Below, piece after piece: positions 56,766-64,000 of a stretch of DNA of 64,000 nt (positions are counted from its first letter, which is position 1; each line of letters starts with the position of its first letter). The position numbers and the translations under genes were made by a program. The DNA is from an uncultured Alistipes sp. (GTDB lineage: Bacteria > Bacteroidota > Bacteroidia > Bacteroidales > Rikenellaceae), in contig CALLRW010000017.1 of assembly GCA_938014215.1 (NCBI GenBank), positions 62,001-126,000 of the forward strand. Direction: 5' to 3'. The notes below the pieces were generated by a model that was not told the origin of the DNA, searched no databases, and saw only the letters and a program-made list of their open reading frames with translations.

Positions 56766-56820
56766 AGCTTGTTTGAATTATAAGTGGATTGATTGTTTCA
56801 ACCGTGTTATTTTGCGAACA

Positions 56821-56852
56821 CAAAGATAGGTGAATCTTTGGGATTCCGCAAA
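56821..56852 (-). promoter_or_regulatory. Promoter of the methylmalonyl-CoA operon (TTTG-N20-TATCTTTG)
   Basis: On the minus strand TTTG (56852-56849) and TATCTTTG (56828-56821) with a 20-bp spacer, 56 bp before ATG 56765. Confidence 0.75.
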
Positions 56853-57053
56853 ATTAGACGCACTTTTTTTGGTCAGAATCGGCACTGCTTTAGGATGAAA
56901 TGTGTTCCAAAGAGGATTTTCGGGCCGTTACCCGTTGCATGGAAAGGAAATTTCATGTAACTTATACCCTGGGAGCAGCCTCGTAAAAAAGCGGCCGAAA
57001 CCGCCGGTTCCGCCCCGCGCATCGGGGCCGTCCGCGGGAGAGCTGGCGCCATC

Positions 57054-57300
57054 ATCATGCGGGGGTGCAGCCGGCACAGTTGGCGGAAGAACCGGCGGCG
57101 CCATGCGAGGTGCGGCCGGCTCAGTCCACGGATAAAACGCCACCGCGAAGCCGTCCCCGCCGGGGCAAACCTCGAACGAACCAGTTCTCGCCACCATGCG
57201 GGGTGCAGCCGGCACAGTTGGCGGGAGAACCGGCGGCACCACCATGCAGGGTGCAGCAAGCACAGCTGGCGGGAGAGCCGGCGGCAGCACCATGCGGAAT
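57054..57300. repeat. 48-bp degenerate tandem repeat
   Basis: ATGCGGGGTGCAGC...GGCGGGAGAACCGGCGGC units have anchors at 57057, 57103, 57196, 57244 and 57292; the last three are exactly 48 bp apart. A diverged unit lies between 57103 and 57196. The array fills most of the 56.9-57.4 kb gap. The open frames through it on both strands are low-complexity and not accepted as genes. Confidence 0.8.
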
Positions 57301-57420
57301 GCCGCCCGCTGTCCGCGGATGAAACACCCTCCCCGCAGTCCGCAAAACCACTCCCGGCGGGACCTCCCCAAACAAGCCTTCCCCGCTAAGCGCCCTTTCC
57401 GGGGCGATTTCCTCCGAAAA

Positions 57421-57452
57421 TTTGCGCCTTCCGACAAAAGGTGTTATCTTTA
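57421..57452 (+). promoter_or_regulatory. Promoter of the redoxin-like gene (TTTG-N20-TATCTTTA)
   Basis: TTTG 57421-57424 and TATCTTTA 57445-57452 (one mismatch), 20-bp spacer, 24 bp before ATG 57476. Confidence 0.65.
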
Positions 57453-57475
57453 TCGGGACAAACCAGGACTCTCTT

Positions 57476-57940
57476 ATGAAGAAGGCACTGCTTATTCTGC
57501 TGTCGGCGTGGATCTTGACCCCCTCCGACTCGGAGGCCCAGAACATCATCCTCGGCGAAAAGGTTCCCGAGCTCAAGGCGGCCGGATGGATCGACAACCG
57601 ACACCCCGCTCCGGCGGCTCTGACCTATGTCGAATTCTTCCATTCGTCGAATCCCGCCTGCCTCAACTCGATCCGGAGGCTGCGCGAAATCGCCTCGAAA
57701 CCCGAGTCCCGGATGCGGGTGATCATCGTCACCTGCGAAGACACGGCCCGGATCGCCCGCATCCTGCGGCCCTACCTCTCGGACCGCGTGGCGGCCACGA
57801 TCCACGGCAAACGCGGCTTTACCGCTTTCGGCGTCTCCTACCTCCCGTTCGGCGTGCTGGTCGACGCCCGCCACCGTGCCCTCTGGATGGGAAACAGCCT
57901 GCAAATCAACGAACAAATTATCGAACAATCAACCCGCTGA
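57476..57940 (+). CDS. Exported thioredoxin-like (redoxin) protein lacking the CxxC pair
   Basis: 154 residues from ATG 57476. Signal peptide MKKALLILLSAWILTPSDSEA. The mature part resembles the TlpA/redoxin fold (LTYVEFFHSSNPACLNSIRRL, RVIIVTCEDTARIARIL, FTAFGVSYLPFGVLVDARHRALWMG, with a cis-Pro-like YLPFG). In place of CxxC it has NPAC, with one Cys only, so classic disulfide exchange is unlikely. It is 6 bp before meaB, an unexpected partner. Confidence 0.78.
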   Translation: MKKALLILLSAWILTPSDSEAQNIILGEKVPELKAAGWIDNRHPAPAALTYVEFFHSSNPACLNSIRRLREIASKPESRMRVIIVTCEDTARIARILRPYLSDRVAATIHGKRGFTAFGVSYLPFGVLVDARHRALWMGNSLQINEQIIEQSTR

Positions 57941-57946
57941 CAAATC

Positions 57947-59062
57947 ATGTCGTTCACCAAGATCGATCACTACGAGAAAGAGTATGCGGATACGCATCAC
58001 GACACGGCGCTCAACGTCTCGGAAGGCGTTGAAGATCAGCCGATCATAAGCCCCTATTTCAAACGCCGCAAAAAACGGATGCTCTCCACCGACGAATACG
58101 TCGAGGGCATCCTCGCCGGAAACATCACCACCCTCTCGCAGGCCATCACCCTCGTCGAGTCGTCGAACCCCGACCACTACGCCCAGGCTCAGGAGATCAT
58201 CGAACGCTGCCTGCCCCACGCCGGCAAGTCCGTACGCATCGGCATCACGGGTGTCCCCGGCGCCGGCAAGTCGACCTTCATCGAGGCCATCGGCAACATG
58301 GTCACCTCGCTGCGCCACAAACTCGCCGTGCTGGCCATCGATCCCTCGTCGGAACGCAGCGGAGGATCGATCCTCGGCGACAAAACCCGTATGGAGAGCA
58401 TCTGCAACAACCCCGACGTCTTCATCCGCCCCTCGCCGTCGGCCGGCTCGCTCGGCGGTGTGGCCCGCAAGACGCGCGAAACGATCGTGCTGTGCGAGGC
58501 TGCCGGATTCGACGTCATCTTCATCGAGACGGTCGGCGTCGGTCAGTCCGAAACGGCCGTCCACTCGATGGTCGACCTCTTCATGCTGCTGCAGATCTCC
58601 GGCGCCGGCGACGAACTCCAGGGCATCAAGCGCGGAATCATGGAGATGGCCGACCTGATGGTTATCACCAAGGCCGACGGCGAAAACATCCACAAGGCCG
58701 AACTCGCCCGCACCCAGTTCCAAGGGGCGCTGCGCCTCTTCCCGATGCCCGAATCGGGCTGGCGGCCCAAGGTCTACACCTGTTCGGCCGTGGCCAAGAC
58801 CGGCCTCGAGGAGGTCTGGAAGGGCGTCGAGCAGTATCTCGACCACATCCAGGCAAACGGCTACTTCCAGCACAACCGCAACCGGCAGAACAAGTACTGG
58901 ATGTACGAAACGATCAACGAGGCGCTGCGCAGCAGTTTCTACCGCGATCCGGCCGTCGAGGGCAAGATTGCCGAATACGAACAGCGGGTGCTCGACGACA
59001 AGATCTCGTCGTTCATCGCCGCCAAGGAGCTGCTGGACCTCTACTTCAAGGATCTCAAGTAG
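57947..59062 (+). CDS. meaB: Methylmalonyl-CoA mutase-associated GTPase MeaB
   Basis: 371 residues. G3E-family P-loop IGITGVPGAGKSTFIEAIG, switch regions LAIDPSSERSGGSILGDKTRM and FIETVGVGQSE, and a base motif VITKADG. A helical N-terminal arm and a C-terminal dimerisation part match the ArgK/MeaB group. It guards loading and repair of adenosylcobalamin on methylmalonyl-CoA mutase, so it functionally joins the epimerase/decarboxylase operon 1 kb away, though transcribed in the opposite direction. Confidence 0.96.
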   Translation: MSFTKIDHYEKEYADTHHDTALNVSEGVEDQPIISPYFKRRKKRMLSTDEYVEGILAGNITTLSQAITLVESSNPDHYAQAQEIIERCLPHAGKSVRIGITGVPGAGKSTFIEAIGNMVTSLRHKLAVLAIDPSSERSGGSILGDKTRMESICNNPDVFIRPSPSAGSLGGVARKTRETIVLCEAAGFDVIFIETVGVGQSETAVHSMVDLFMLLQISGAGDELQGIKRGIMEMADLMVITKADGENIHKAELARTQFQGALRLFPMPESGWRPKVYTCSAVAKTGLEEVWKGVEQYLDHIQANGYFQHNRNRQNKYWMYETINEALRSSFYRDPAVEGKIAEYEQRVLDDKISSFIAAKELLDLYFKDLK

Positions 59063-59106
59063 CGGAGCGGGGCCACTCCTTCGGGAAGCCCGGGACAGCA
59101 AGACAA

Positions 59107-59138
59107 AACGGATCGCCGCAGGGTGGTCCGTTCTTTAT
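59107..59138 (+). terminator. Terminator after meaB
   Basis: AACGGATC (59107-59114) with GGTCCGTT (59125-59132), one G-U pair, followed by CTTTAT. It lies 45 bp past the stop. Confidence 0.65.
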
Positions 59139-59224
59139 ATATAGGTATGCAGGTAAAAAGCGGTTTCGATCGAAAAGCCTTTCTCCGTCGGTGCGGACAG
59201 ATAGTGAACCGGAGCGGCCGGATA

Positions 59225-59345
59225 CGGAACCGGGCGTCAGGTCGAAAACCTCCGGGGCGGCCGAATCCGGAACCGGGGCAGGTCGAAAACCTCCGGGGCA
59301 GCCGAATCCGGAGCCGGACGGCAGGGCGAAAACCTCCGAAGCTGA
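59225..59345. repeat. About 42-bp degenerate tandem repeat, three units
   Basis: The core GG(T/G)CGAAAACCTCCG occurs at 59240, 59281 and 59324 within units of GGGGCGGCCGAATCCGGAACCGGGGCAG-type sequence. No gene is supported in 59139-59448. Confidence 0.7.
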
Positions 59346-59448
59346 GCACCGGCAGGGGTATGATCGGACCGGCGGAACAATCCGAACTGACAGAACGATC
59401 CGGACAGCAGATAACCGACAGGCAGATGACCGACAGGCAGCGCCGCCG

Positions 59449-60048
59449 CTACTTGAGAATCGGAAGTTTCAGACCGAAATAGACCGCAATGATACGGGCG
59501 GCGATGACGGCCGCCGCCGTGATGATCTGCAGCGCAGCCCCGTCCAGCCCCGCCGTGCGGCAGCCCCAGAAGACAAAGCCTCCGAAGACACATGCCAGGG
59601 CGTAGATCTCCTTGCGGAAGATGAGCGGCTCCTCGTTGATCAGGATGTCGCGCAGCACGCCGCCGGCCGCTCCGGTCATCGTACCCATGATGACCGCCAC
59701 CCAGAGCGGAAAGCCCGCCGAGAGGGTCTTCTCGATCCCGACGACGGTGAAGAGTCCCAGTCCGATGGCATCGAAGACGAAGAAGGTGTTGTTCAGTCGG
59801 ATCAGGTAGCGTCCCAACACGATGACGATCCCCAGAGCGATGGCCGTGACTATCAGGTAGACGCTGTCCAGCATCCAGAACGGGGTTTGCGAGAGCATCA
59901 GATCGCGCAGCGTTCCGCCGCCGATGGCCGTTGTGAAGCCCACGACGTAGGCCCCGAACCAGTCGAAACGCTTGGCCGAGGCGAGTCGGATGCCGCTGAT
60001 GGCGAAGGCCAGCGTTCCGAGCATTTCCAATACGAAATAGACCGTCAT
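59449..60048 (-). CDS. TRIC-type cation channel family protein (UPF0126)
   Basis: 199 residues, seven membrane helices in two inverted three-helix repeats. Each repeat has the family glycine motif: TAIGGGTLRDLML and TGAAGGVLRDILI. Prokaryotic TRIC trimers conduct monovalent cations. It starts 13 bp after the Sir2 stop. Confidence 0.93.
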   Translation of the reverse strand: MTVYFVLEMLGTLAFAISGIRLASAKRFDWFGAYVVGFTTAIGGGTLRDLMLSQTPFWMLDSVYLIVTAIALGIVIVLGRYLIRLNNTFFVFDAIGLGLFTVVGIEKTLSAGFPLWVAVIMGTMTGAAGGVLRDILINEEPLIFRKEIYALACVFGGFVFWGCRTAGLDGAALQIITAAAVIAARIIAVYFGLKLPILK

Positions 60049-60061
60049 GGGCGACAGAAGA

Positions 60062-60763
60062 CTATTTGTTCAAAAACGTCTGCCGCAGCAGGCCGGCCAG
60101 TTCAGGCACCCCCTCGGCAGCACGTTTCTGGATGACGGTCAGCGGATTGCGAATCCCCGTCGTATCGGGATGGCCCGGATCGACGAAGTAGATCGGCACG
60201 CCGGGCTGCACGTACCGCACGAGCGAGGCTGCCGGGTAGACGGCCAGCGACGTCCCGACGACCACCATGATCTCGGCGCGTGCGGCAATCTCGGCCGCCC
60301 GTTCGAACATCGGCACCGATTCGCCGAAGAAGACGATATGCGGACGCAGCAGCGATCCGTCCGGAGCCTTGGCGTCGAGCGGCTGCTCCCACCCCTCGAT
60401 CGGGACGATCAGGTCGGGATTGCGCTCCGAGCGGAGCTTGCGCAACTCGCCGTGGAGGTGGGTTACGCGCGTCGAACCGGCCCGTTCGTGCAGATCGTCG
60501 ACATTCTGCGTCACCACGTCGACGTCGAAATCCCGCTCCAGACCGGCAATCGCCCGGTGGCCGGCATTGGGCTCCGTGGCGAGCATCTCGCGGCGGCGTT
60601 TGTTGTAGAATTCAATGACCAGCGCCCGGTTGCGGGCCAGGGCCTCGGGGGTGCAGACATCCTCGATGCGGTAGTTGGCCCACAGGCCGTCCGAGTCGCG
60701 GAACGTCGCCAGGCCGCTGTCGGCGCTCATCCCCGCGCCGGTAAAGACCACGAGCTTCTTCAT
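60062..60763 (-). CDS. Sir2-family NAD-dependent deacylase
   Basis: 233 residues from ATG 60763 (MKKLVVFTGAGMSADSG). NAD motifs GAGMSADSGLATFRDSDGLW, TQNVDDLHERAG with catalytic His in VTHLHGELRKLR, IVFFGESVP, and VVGTSLAVYPAASLV. The four zinc cysteines normally following HG are absent. It removes acyl groups from lysines (SIRT5-like) in the cytoplasm. A minus-strand TATCTTTG box lies at 60787-60794. Confidence 0.93.
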   Translation of the reverse strand: MKKLVVFTGAGMSADSGLATFRDSDGLWANYRIEDVCTPEALARNRALVIEFYNKRRREMLATEPNAGHRAIAGLERDFDVDVVTQNVDDLHERAGSTRVTHLHGELRKLRSERNPDLIVPIEGWEQPLDAKAPDGSLLRPHIVFFGESVPMFERAAEIAARAEIMVVVGTSLAVYPAASLVRYVQPGVPIYFVDPGHPDTTGIRNPLTVIQKRAAEGVPELAGLLRQTFLNK

Positions 60764-60786
60764 GGCAAAAGTGTTTGATGACGCCC

Positions 60787-60794
60787 CAAAGATA
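60787..60794 (-). promoter_or_regulatory. -7 box (TATCTTTG) upstream of sir2
   Basis: A full TAnnTTTG match on the minus strand, 24 bp from ATG 60763. No clear -33 box. Confidence 0.5.
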
Positions 60795-60837
60795 CGGACT
60801 TTTCCACAAATCGTGCGGGTATGGACCCGCCGAAACG

Positions 60838-60862
60838 AAAAAAACGTCCGAAGACGTTTTTT
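60838..60862 (-). terminator. Terminator of the SPFH operon
   Basis: AAAAAACGTC (60839-60848) with GACGTTTTTT (60853-60862), loop CGAA, gives a stem with T-tract on the minus strand, between the membrane-protein gene and sir2. Confidence 0.85.
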
Positions 60863-60922
60863 CGCAACCATACCGCAAGCCACCTGCCGGGTCGGGGTGC
60901 GGTTGACCGCTTGCCGGCATCG

Positions 60923-61504
60923 TCAGCCGTGGCGCTGCGCCAGGTGGATGGGCAGCAGGACGACAACAGCGGCCAGCAGCTTGAGCAGAATGCCGACCAG
61001 CCCCTCGACCGGCGAATCCGATCCCGTCACGAGGCCCTCGATCTGCGGGTAACACAACAGGCCGACCAGCAGCACAAGCAGCAGAATCGCCACGCCACGG
61101 GCCGCCATCCGCCCCACGACGCCCGACTGCTTCAGCCGTTCGACCCAGCCCGCAGCCTCGTCTGCCTCCTCCGTCATCTCCCGGTCGAGATCCGTCGAGC
61201 CCCAGATGCCGATTCCCCAGCAGAGGGCCATCAGCACGGCGGCGAGTCCGCCCCGGGAGAGTGCCTCCGACACCGGATTCTCGAGCGTGGCCAGCAGGAA
61301 AAAGAGGACGAACGCGACAATCGCCACCAGGGGCAAACCCAGCCACAGCCGGGTGTGGACGAACCGTGCGAAGCGTACTCGCAGTCGCTGTCGTCGTTGA
61401 TAGCCGCGTTCGACCTCGTCGTTGAACTTGCGGAGGATTCCCTCACGGCTCCACTCCGACCGCCACGACCGGATATCGAAACCAAGTTTCCATCTCCATT
61501 TCAT
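60923..61504 (-). CDS. Membrane protein of unknown function (SPFH operon)
   Basis: 193 residues. A charged, basic N-terminal segment (REGILRKFNDEVERGYQRRQRLRVRFARF) precedes four membrane helices, two near 55-105 and two near 135-190, with an acidic loop between them. No domain is recognised. Its ATG overlaps the stop of the RHH gene by 4 bp, indicating translational coupling. Confidence 0.82.
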   Translation of the reverse strand: MKWRWKLGFDIRSWRSEWSREGILRKFNDEVERGYQRRQRLRVRFARFVHTRLWLGLPLVAIVAFVLFFLLATLENPVSEALSRGGLAAVLMALCWGIGIWGSTDLDREMTEEADEAAGWVERLKQSGVVGRMAARGVAILLLVLLVGLLCYPQIEGLVTGSDSPVEGLVGILLKLLAAVVVLLPIHLAQRHG

Positions 61505-61926
61505 ACGTGTTCCTGATTTTGGGGTTCAGCAGATGCCGGGGCCGACGAGGCCTCGTCAGACTCTTTTCTGAGGGATTTCGAAGACGATGACGCCCCGGCG
61601 GGCTCTTTTTCAGTCCGCCTCCCGGCGGAGTTCGCCGCGGCCGGTTTTGTCCCGGCGGGTTTTGCCCCGGCCGGTTTCGTCCCGGCGGGTTTCGTCGCGG
61701 CAGATTCGGGCGCGGCAGATTCGGGCGCGGCAGATTCGGGCGACGATGTGCCGGATGCAGCCGCACGCGGCCGCTTGAGGCGACCGCTGCGGCGCAGGGC
61801 ATCGGCGATGATCCACTGCAGCTGGCCGTTGATCGAGCGGAACTCGTCCTCGGCCCACGCCTCCAGCGCCTCCATCGTCTGAGCGTCGATACGCAGGACA
61901 AAAGTCTTGTTTTTCTCTCCCGGCAT
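61501..61926 (-). CDS. Arc-type ribbon-helix-helix protein with repeat tail
   Basis: 141 residues. Residues 1-52 form an Arc/MetJ-type RHH domain: KNKTFVLRIDAQTMEALEAWAEDEFRSINGQLQWIIADALRRSGR. The rest is unstructured: four 5-residue units of KPAG(T/A) type and three of ESAAP, then a Ser/Ala-rich end. It may be a DNA-binding regulator of the operon. In Bacteroides, genes of this type sit beside SPFH genes, where their role is unknown. The start lies 12 bp after the SPFH stop. Confidence 0.85.
   Translation of the reverse strand: MPGEKNKTFVLRIDAQTMEALEAWAEDEFRSINGQLQWIIADALRRSGRLKRPRAAASGTSSPESAAPESAAPESAATKPAGTKPAGAKPAGTKPAAANSAGRRTEKEPAGASSSSKSLRKESDEASSAPASAEPQNQEHV
61636..61743 (-). repeat. 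15-bp repeats inside the RHH gene tail
   Basis: Three near-identical GCGGCAGATTCGGGC units (61697-61743) and about four CCGGCGGGTTTTGTC-type units (61637-61696). The period is five codons and keeps the frame. Confidence 0.8.
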
Positions 61927-61938
61927 GGTGTGTAGGGA

Positions 61939-62898
61939 TCAATGGTGCAGGGTTCCGGCGTTGACCACGGGCTGCGCCGCCTCGTCGGCGCACAGCACCA
62001 CCAGCAGATTCGACACCATGGCCGCCTTGCGCTCCTCGTCCAGCTCGACGATCTGCTCGTCGGAGATCCGCTCCAGCGCCATGTGGACCATCGACACGGC
62101 ACCCTCAACGATCTTCTCGCGCGCCGAAATGATGGCATCGGCCTGCTGGCGGCGCAACATCACCGCCGCAATCTCCGGCGCATAGGCCAGGTAGTTGATC
62201 CGTGCCTCCATCACCTCGATACCGGCCATCGCCAGGCGTTCGTTGAGCGTCTGTTCGAGGCGGCTGTTGATCTCCCCGCTGTTCGAGCGCAGGGTCAGCT
62301 CCTCGCCCTTCGTGCCGGCATCGTCGTAGGCGTAGCAGCCCGCCACCTGACGCAGGGCGGCATCGCTCTGCACGTTCACGAAGTTCTGCAGGATGTTCAT
62401 CCGCGTCGAGGCCGAAACAACCTGTCCCGGAGCCGCCGATGCGGCGTCGATCTCGAAGACCGCCTTATAGATATCGTCGCGCTTGATCCGCCACACGAGC
62501 ACCAGTCCGATCATGATCGGGTTGCCCGTCTTGTCGTTGACCTTGATCGGATCGACGTCCAGGTTGCGGGCCCGCATCGAGATCTTCTTGACCGACATCA
62601 GCGGATTGACCCACCAGAATCCCGTCTCGTAGAAGGTTCCGCGGTAATTTCCAAAAAAGAGCAGCACTCGCGCCTCGTTGGGTTCCAGCAGCATGAAGCC
62701 TCGCATCGAAACCAACGATACAAGTACCCCGACAATTCCGATACCGATCATCCATCCGCCGCCCGGCACCCCGGCTTCCGAACGCATGGCCCCAGCCACG
62801 ATCAGATAGAAAAAGCCCGCCAGCAGGACGACAAGTATCCCCAGCGCGGCAAAACCACCGGCTTTCCAACCTCTGTAGACATAATTCTTCGATTCCAT
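61939..62898 (-). CDS. SPFH/band-7 domain membrane protein
   Basis: 319 residues. Two membrane helices at the N-terminus (FAALGILVVLLAGFFYLIVAG, IGIGIVGVLVSLVSM), then the SPFH fold (NEARVLLFFGNYRGTFYETGFWWVNP, IMIGLVLVWRIKRDD) and a helical flotillin-like end (APEIAAVMLRRQQADAIISAREKIVEGAVSM). SPFH proteins form membrane scaffolds tied to membrane domains and protease control. It is the first gene of a three-gene operon and divergent from gadB; no clear promoter was found in the 170-bp gap. Confidence 0.93.
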   Translation of the reverse strand: MESKNYVYRGWKAGGFAALGILVVLLAGFFYLIVAGAMRSEAGVPGGGWMIGIGIVGVLVSLVSMRGFMLLEPNEARVLLFFGNYRGTFYETGFWWVNPLMSVKKISMRARNLDVDPIKVNDKTGNPIMIGLVLVWRIKRDDIYKAVFEIDAASAAPGQVVSASTRMNILQNFVNVQSDAALRQVAGCYAYDDAGTKGEELTLRSNSGEINSRLEQTLNERLAMAGIEVMEARINYLAYAPEIAAVMLRRQQADAIISAREKIVEGAVSMVHMALERISDEQIVELDEERKAAMVSNLLVVLCADEAAQPVVNAGTLHH

Positions 62899-63068
62899 GA
62901 TACGATGGGTTTAAAATGATATTATTTTGATATCACAAAGTAAACAAACAAAGAAGAGAAAAGCAAGCATTTCGCGATATTTTTTTCCAGCAGGCAGGCG
63001 GGGCGGGGCGGCGCCTCTGGCACAGTTCGTGCATCCGTCGGGGTCGTAAACCATAAAACTCGTACGAT

Positions 63069-64000
63069 ATGAAGCAACAGAACACCCCCGTGAGCGATGC
63101 CACGGCCGACATCTTCGGTACGAAGGAGATGCGCTCCCCCGCCCCCACCGAATTTATCCCCAAAGGCAAAACCGCTCCCGAAATCGCCTACCAGATGGTC
63201 AAGGACGAGACCTACCCCCAGACCCAGCCGCGGCTGAATCTGGCCACCTTCGTGACGACCTACATGGACGACTACGCCACGCGGCTGATGAACGAAGCCA
63301 TCAACGTCAACTACATCGACGAGACGGAGTATCCGCGCGTGGCGGTCATGTGCGGCCGCTGCATCAACATCCTGGCCAACCTCTGGAACTCGCCCGAAAA
63401 GGCCGAATGGAAGGCCGGAGCCGTCGGAATCGGCTCGTCCGAAGCCTGCATGCTGGGCGGTGTGGCCGCCTGGCTCCGCTGGCGCGACCGCCGCAAGGCC
63501 GCCGGAAAACCCTATGACAAACCCAATCTGGTGATGAGCTCGGCCTTCCAGGTCGTCTGGGAGAAGTTCTGCCAGCTGTGGCAGATCGAGATGCGCACCG
63601 TCCCCCTGACCCCCGGGAAGAAGACCCTCGACGTCGAGGCCGCCCTCCGCCTCTGCGACGAAAACACGATCTGCATCGTCCCGATCGCCGGCGTGACCTG
63701 GACCGGTCTGAACGACGACGTCGAAGCCCTCGACAAGGCCCTCGACGCCTTCAACCAGAAGACCGGCTACGAGATTCCGATCCATGTCGACGCCGCCTCG
63801 GGAGGCTTCATCCTGCCGTTCCTCAACCCCGACGTGAAGTGGGATTTCCGCCTGAAGTGGGTGCTGTCGATCTCAACCTCGGGCCACAAGTTCGGACTGG
63901 TCTACCCGGGTCTGGGATGGACCGTCTGGAAGGATCGCCGCTATCTCCCCGACACGATGTCCTTCTCGGTCAACTACCTCGGCGCCAACATCACCCAGGT
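63069..64000 (+). CDS. gadB: Glutamate decarboxylase (partial, C-terminus outside window)
   Basis: Starts MKQQNTPVSDATADIFG at ATG 63069 and is open to the window end, about 310 of the usual 470 residues. PLP-dependent group II decarboxylase features: NVNYIDETEYPRV, GSSEACMLGGVAAWLRWR, IPIHVDAASGGFILPFLNP and the PLP lysine in STSGHKFG. It converts glutamate to GABA, consuming a proton, a classic acid-resistance step and source of GABA in gut Alistipes/Bacteroides. A glutaminase or antiporter gene may follow beyond the window. Confidence 0.96.
   Translation, partial: MKQQNTPVSDATADIFGTKEMRSPAPTEFIPKGKTAPEIAYQMVKDETYPQTQPRLNLATFVTTYMDDYATRLMNEAINVNYIDETEYPRVAVMCGRCINILANLWNSPEKAEWKAGAVGIGSSEACMLGGVAAWLRWRDRRKAAGKPYDKPNLVMSSAFQVVWEKFCQLWQIEMRTVPLTPGKKTLDVEAALRLCDENTICIVPIAGVTWTGLNDDVEALDKALDAFNQKTGYEIPIHVDAASGGFILPFLNPDVKWDFRLKWVLSISTSGHKFGLVYPGLGWTVWKDRRYLPDTMSFSVNYLGANITQ

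Noticed and set aside
59492..60135. Long plus-strand frame opposite the TRIC gene, extending from 58492
   Set aside because: It is a shadow of meaB and TRIC; the minus-strand TRIC protein has the conserved glycine repeats.

Overview
The window is a GC-rich (about 60%) Bacteroidales chromosome, most likely Alistipes or a close Rikenellaceae relative. The evidence is promoters of the Bacteroidota type (TTTG-N18..20-TAnnTTTG), start codons without Shine-Dalgarno sites, a fimbrillin-type lipoprotein, a membrane-tethered TPR/AraC regulator, Na+-NQR, a sodium-pumping methylmalonyl-CoA decarboxylase and a glutamate decarboxylase. The genus is an inference from gene content. No rRNA, complete IS element, CRISPR array or plasmid/phage replication gene was seen.

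Layout. 1-5.0 kb: cut-off amidase/golvesin-type exported protein, Na+:solute symporter, mscL, and an ion channel with an odd pore filter. 5.1-9.5 kb: accessory patch with tRNA-Met, a truncated tyrosine recombinase behind it, a fimbrillin/SUMF1 lipoprotein, and a TPR-AraC regulator broken by an in-frame TAA. 9.9-18.5 kb: biotin-dependent carboxyltransferase (OadA/PycB), AI-2E-type permease, HAD phosphatase, membrane pyrophosphatase, and MgtE with a possible leader peptide. 18.5-24.4 kb: complete nqrABCDEF operon, whose NqrC carries an N-terminal rubredoxin domain. 24.7-28.3 kb: TatD-like hydrolase with a large repeat insertion, TcdA-like enzyme, 2-hydroxyacid dehydrogenase, prolyl-tRNA editing protein. 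28.5-37.2 kb: gpmI, alaS, two M23 peptidases, HAD phosphatase, small lipoprotein, DUF3667 protein. 37.3-47.8 kb: AddB-like nuclease, GIN-domain protein, AddA-like helicase/nuclease, then an ABC transporter / HprK-like kinase / S26 peptidase cassette. 48.2-51.0 kb: rplM-rpsI-rpsB-tsf. 51.2-59.1 kb: TonB-like protein, the methylmalonyl-CoA epimerase/decarboxylase operon, a redoxin-like protein and meaB. 59.4-64 kb: TRIC-type channel, Sir2, an SPFH/RHH/membrane-protein operon, and the start of gadB.

How it fits together. Much of the window concerns sodium and propionate energetics: NQR, a K+-dependent-type membrane pyrophosphatase, the biotin-linked decarboxylase complex, the mutase chaperone MeaB and a sodium symporter. 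Fumarate/succinate fermentation to propionate with a Na+ motive force is the expected physiology.

The most striking unexplained feature is a set of degenerate tandem repeats, each at a different locus with its own unit. Most have a period that is a multiple of three (9, 15, 30, ~36, 42, 45, 48, 54 bp). They fill most large intergenic gaps and also sit in frame inside genes (TatD, the RHH protein). The other leading observations are the rubredoxin-NqrC fusion, the ABC/HprK/S26 cassette, the mgtE leader ORF and the symmetric divergent promoter at 35.7 kb.
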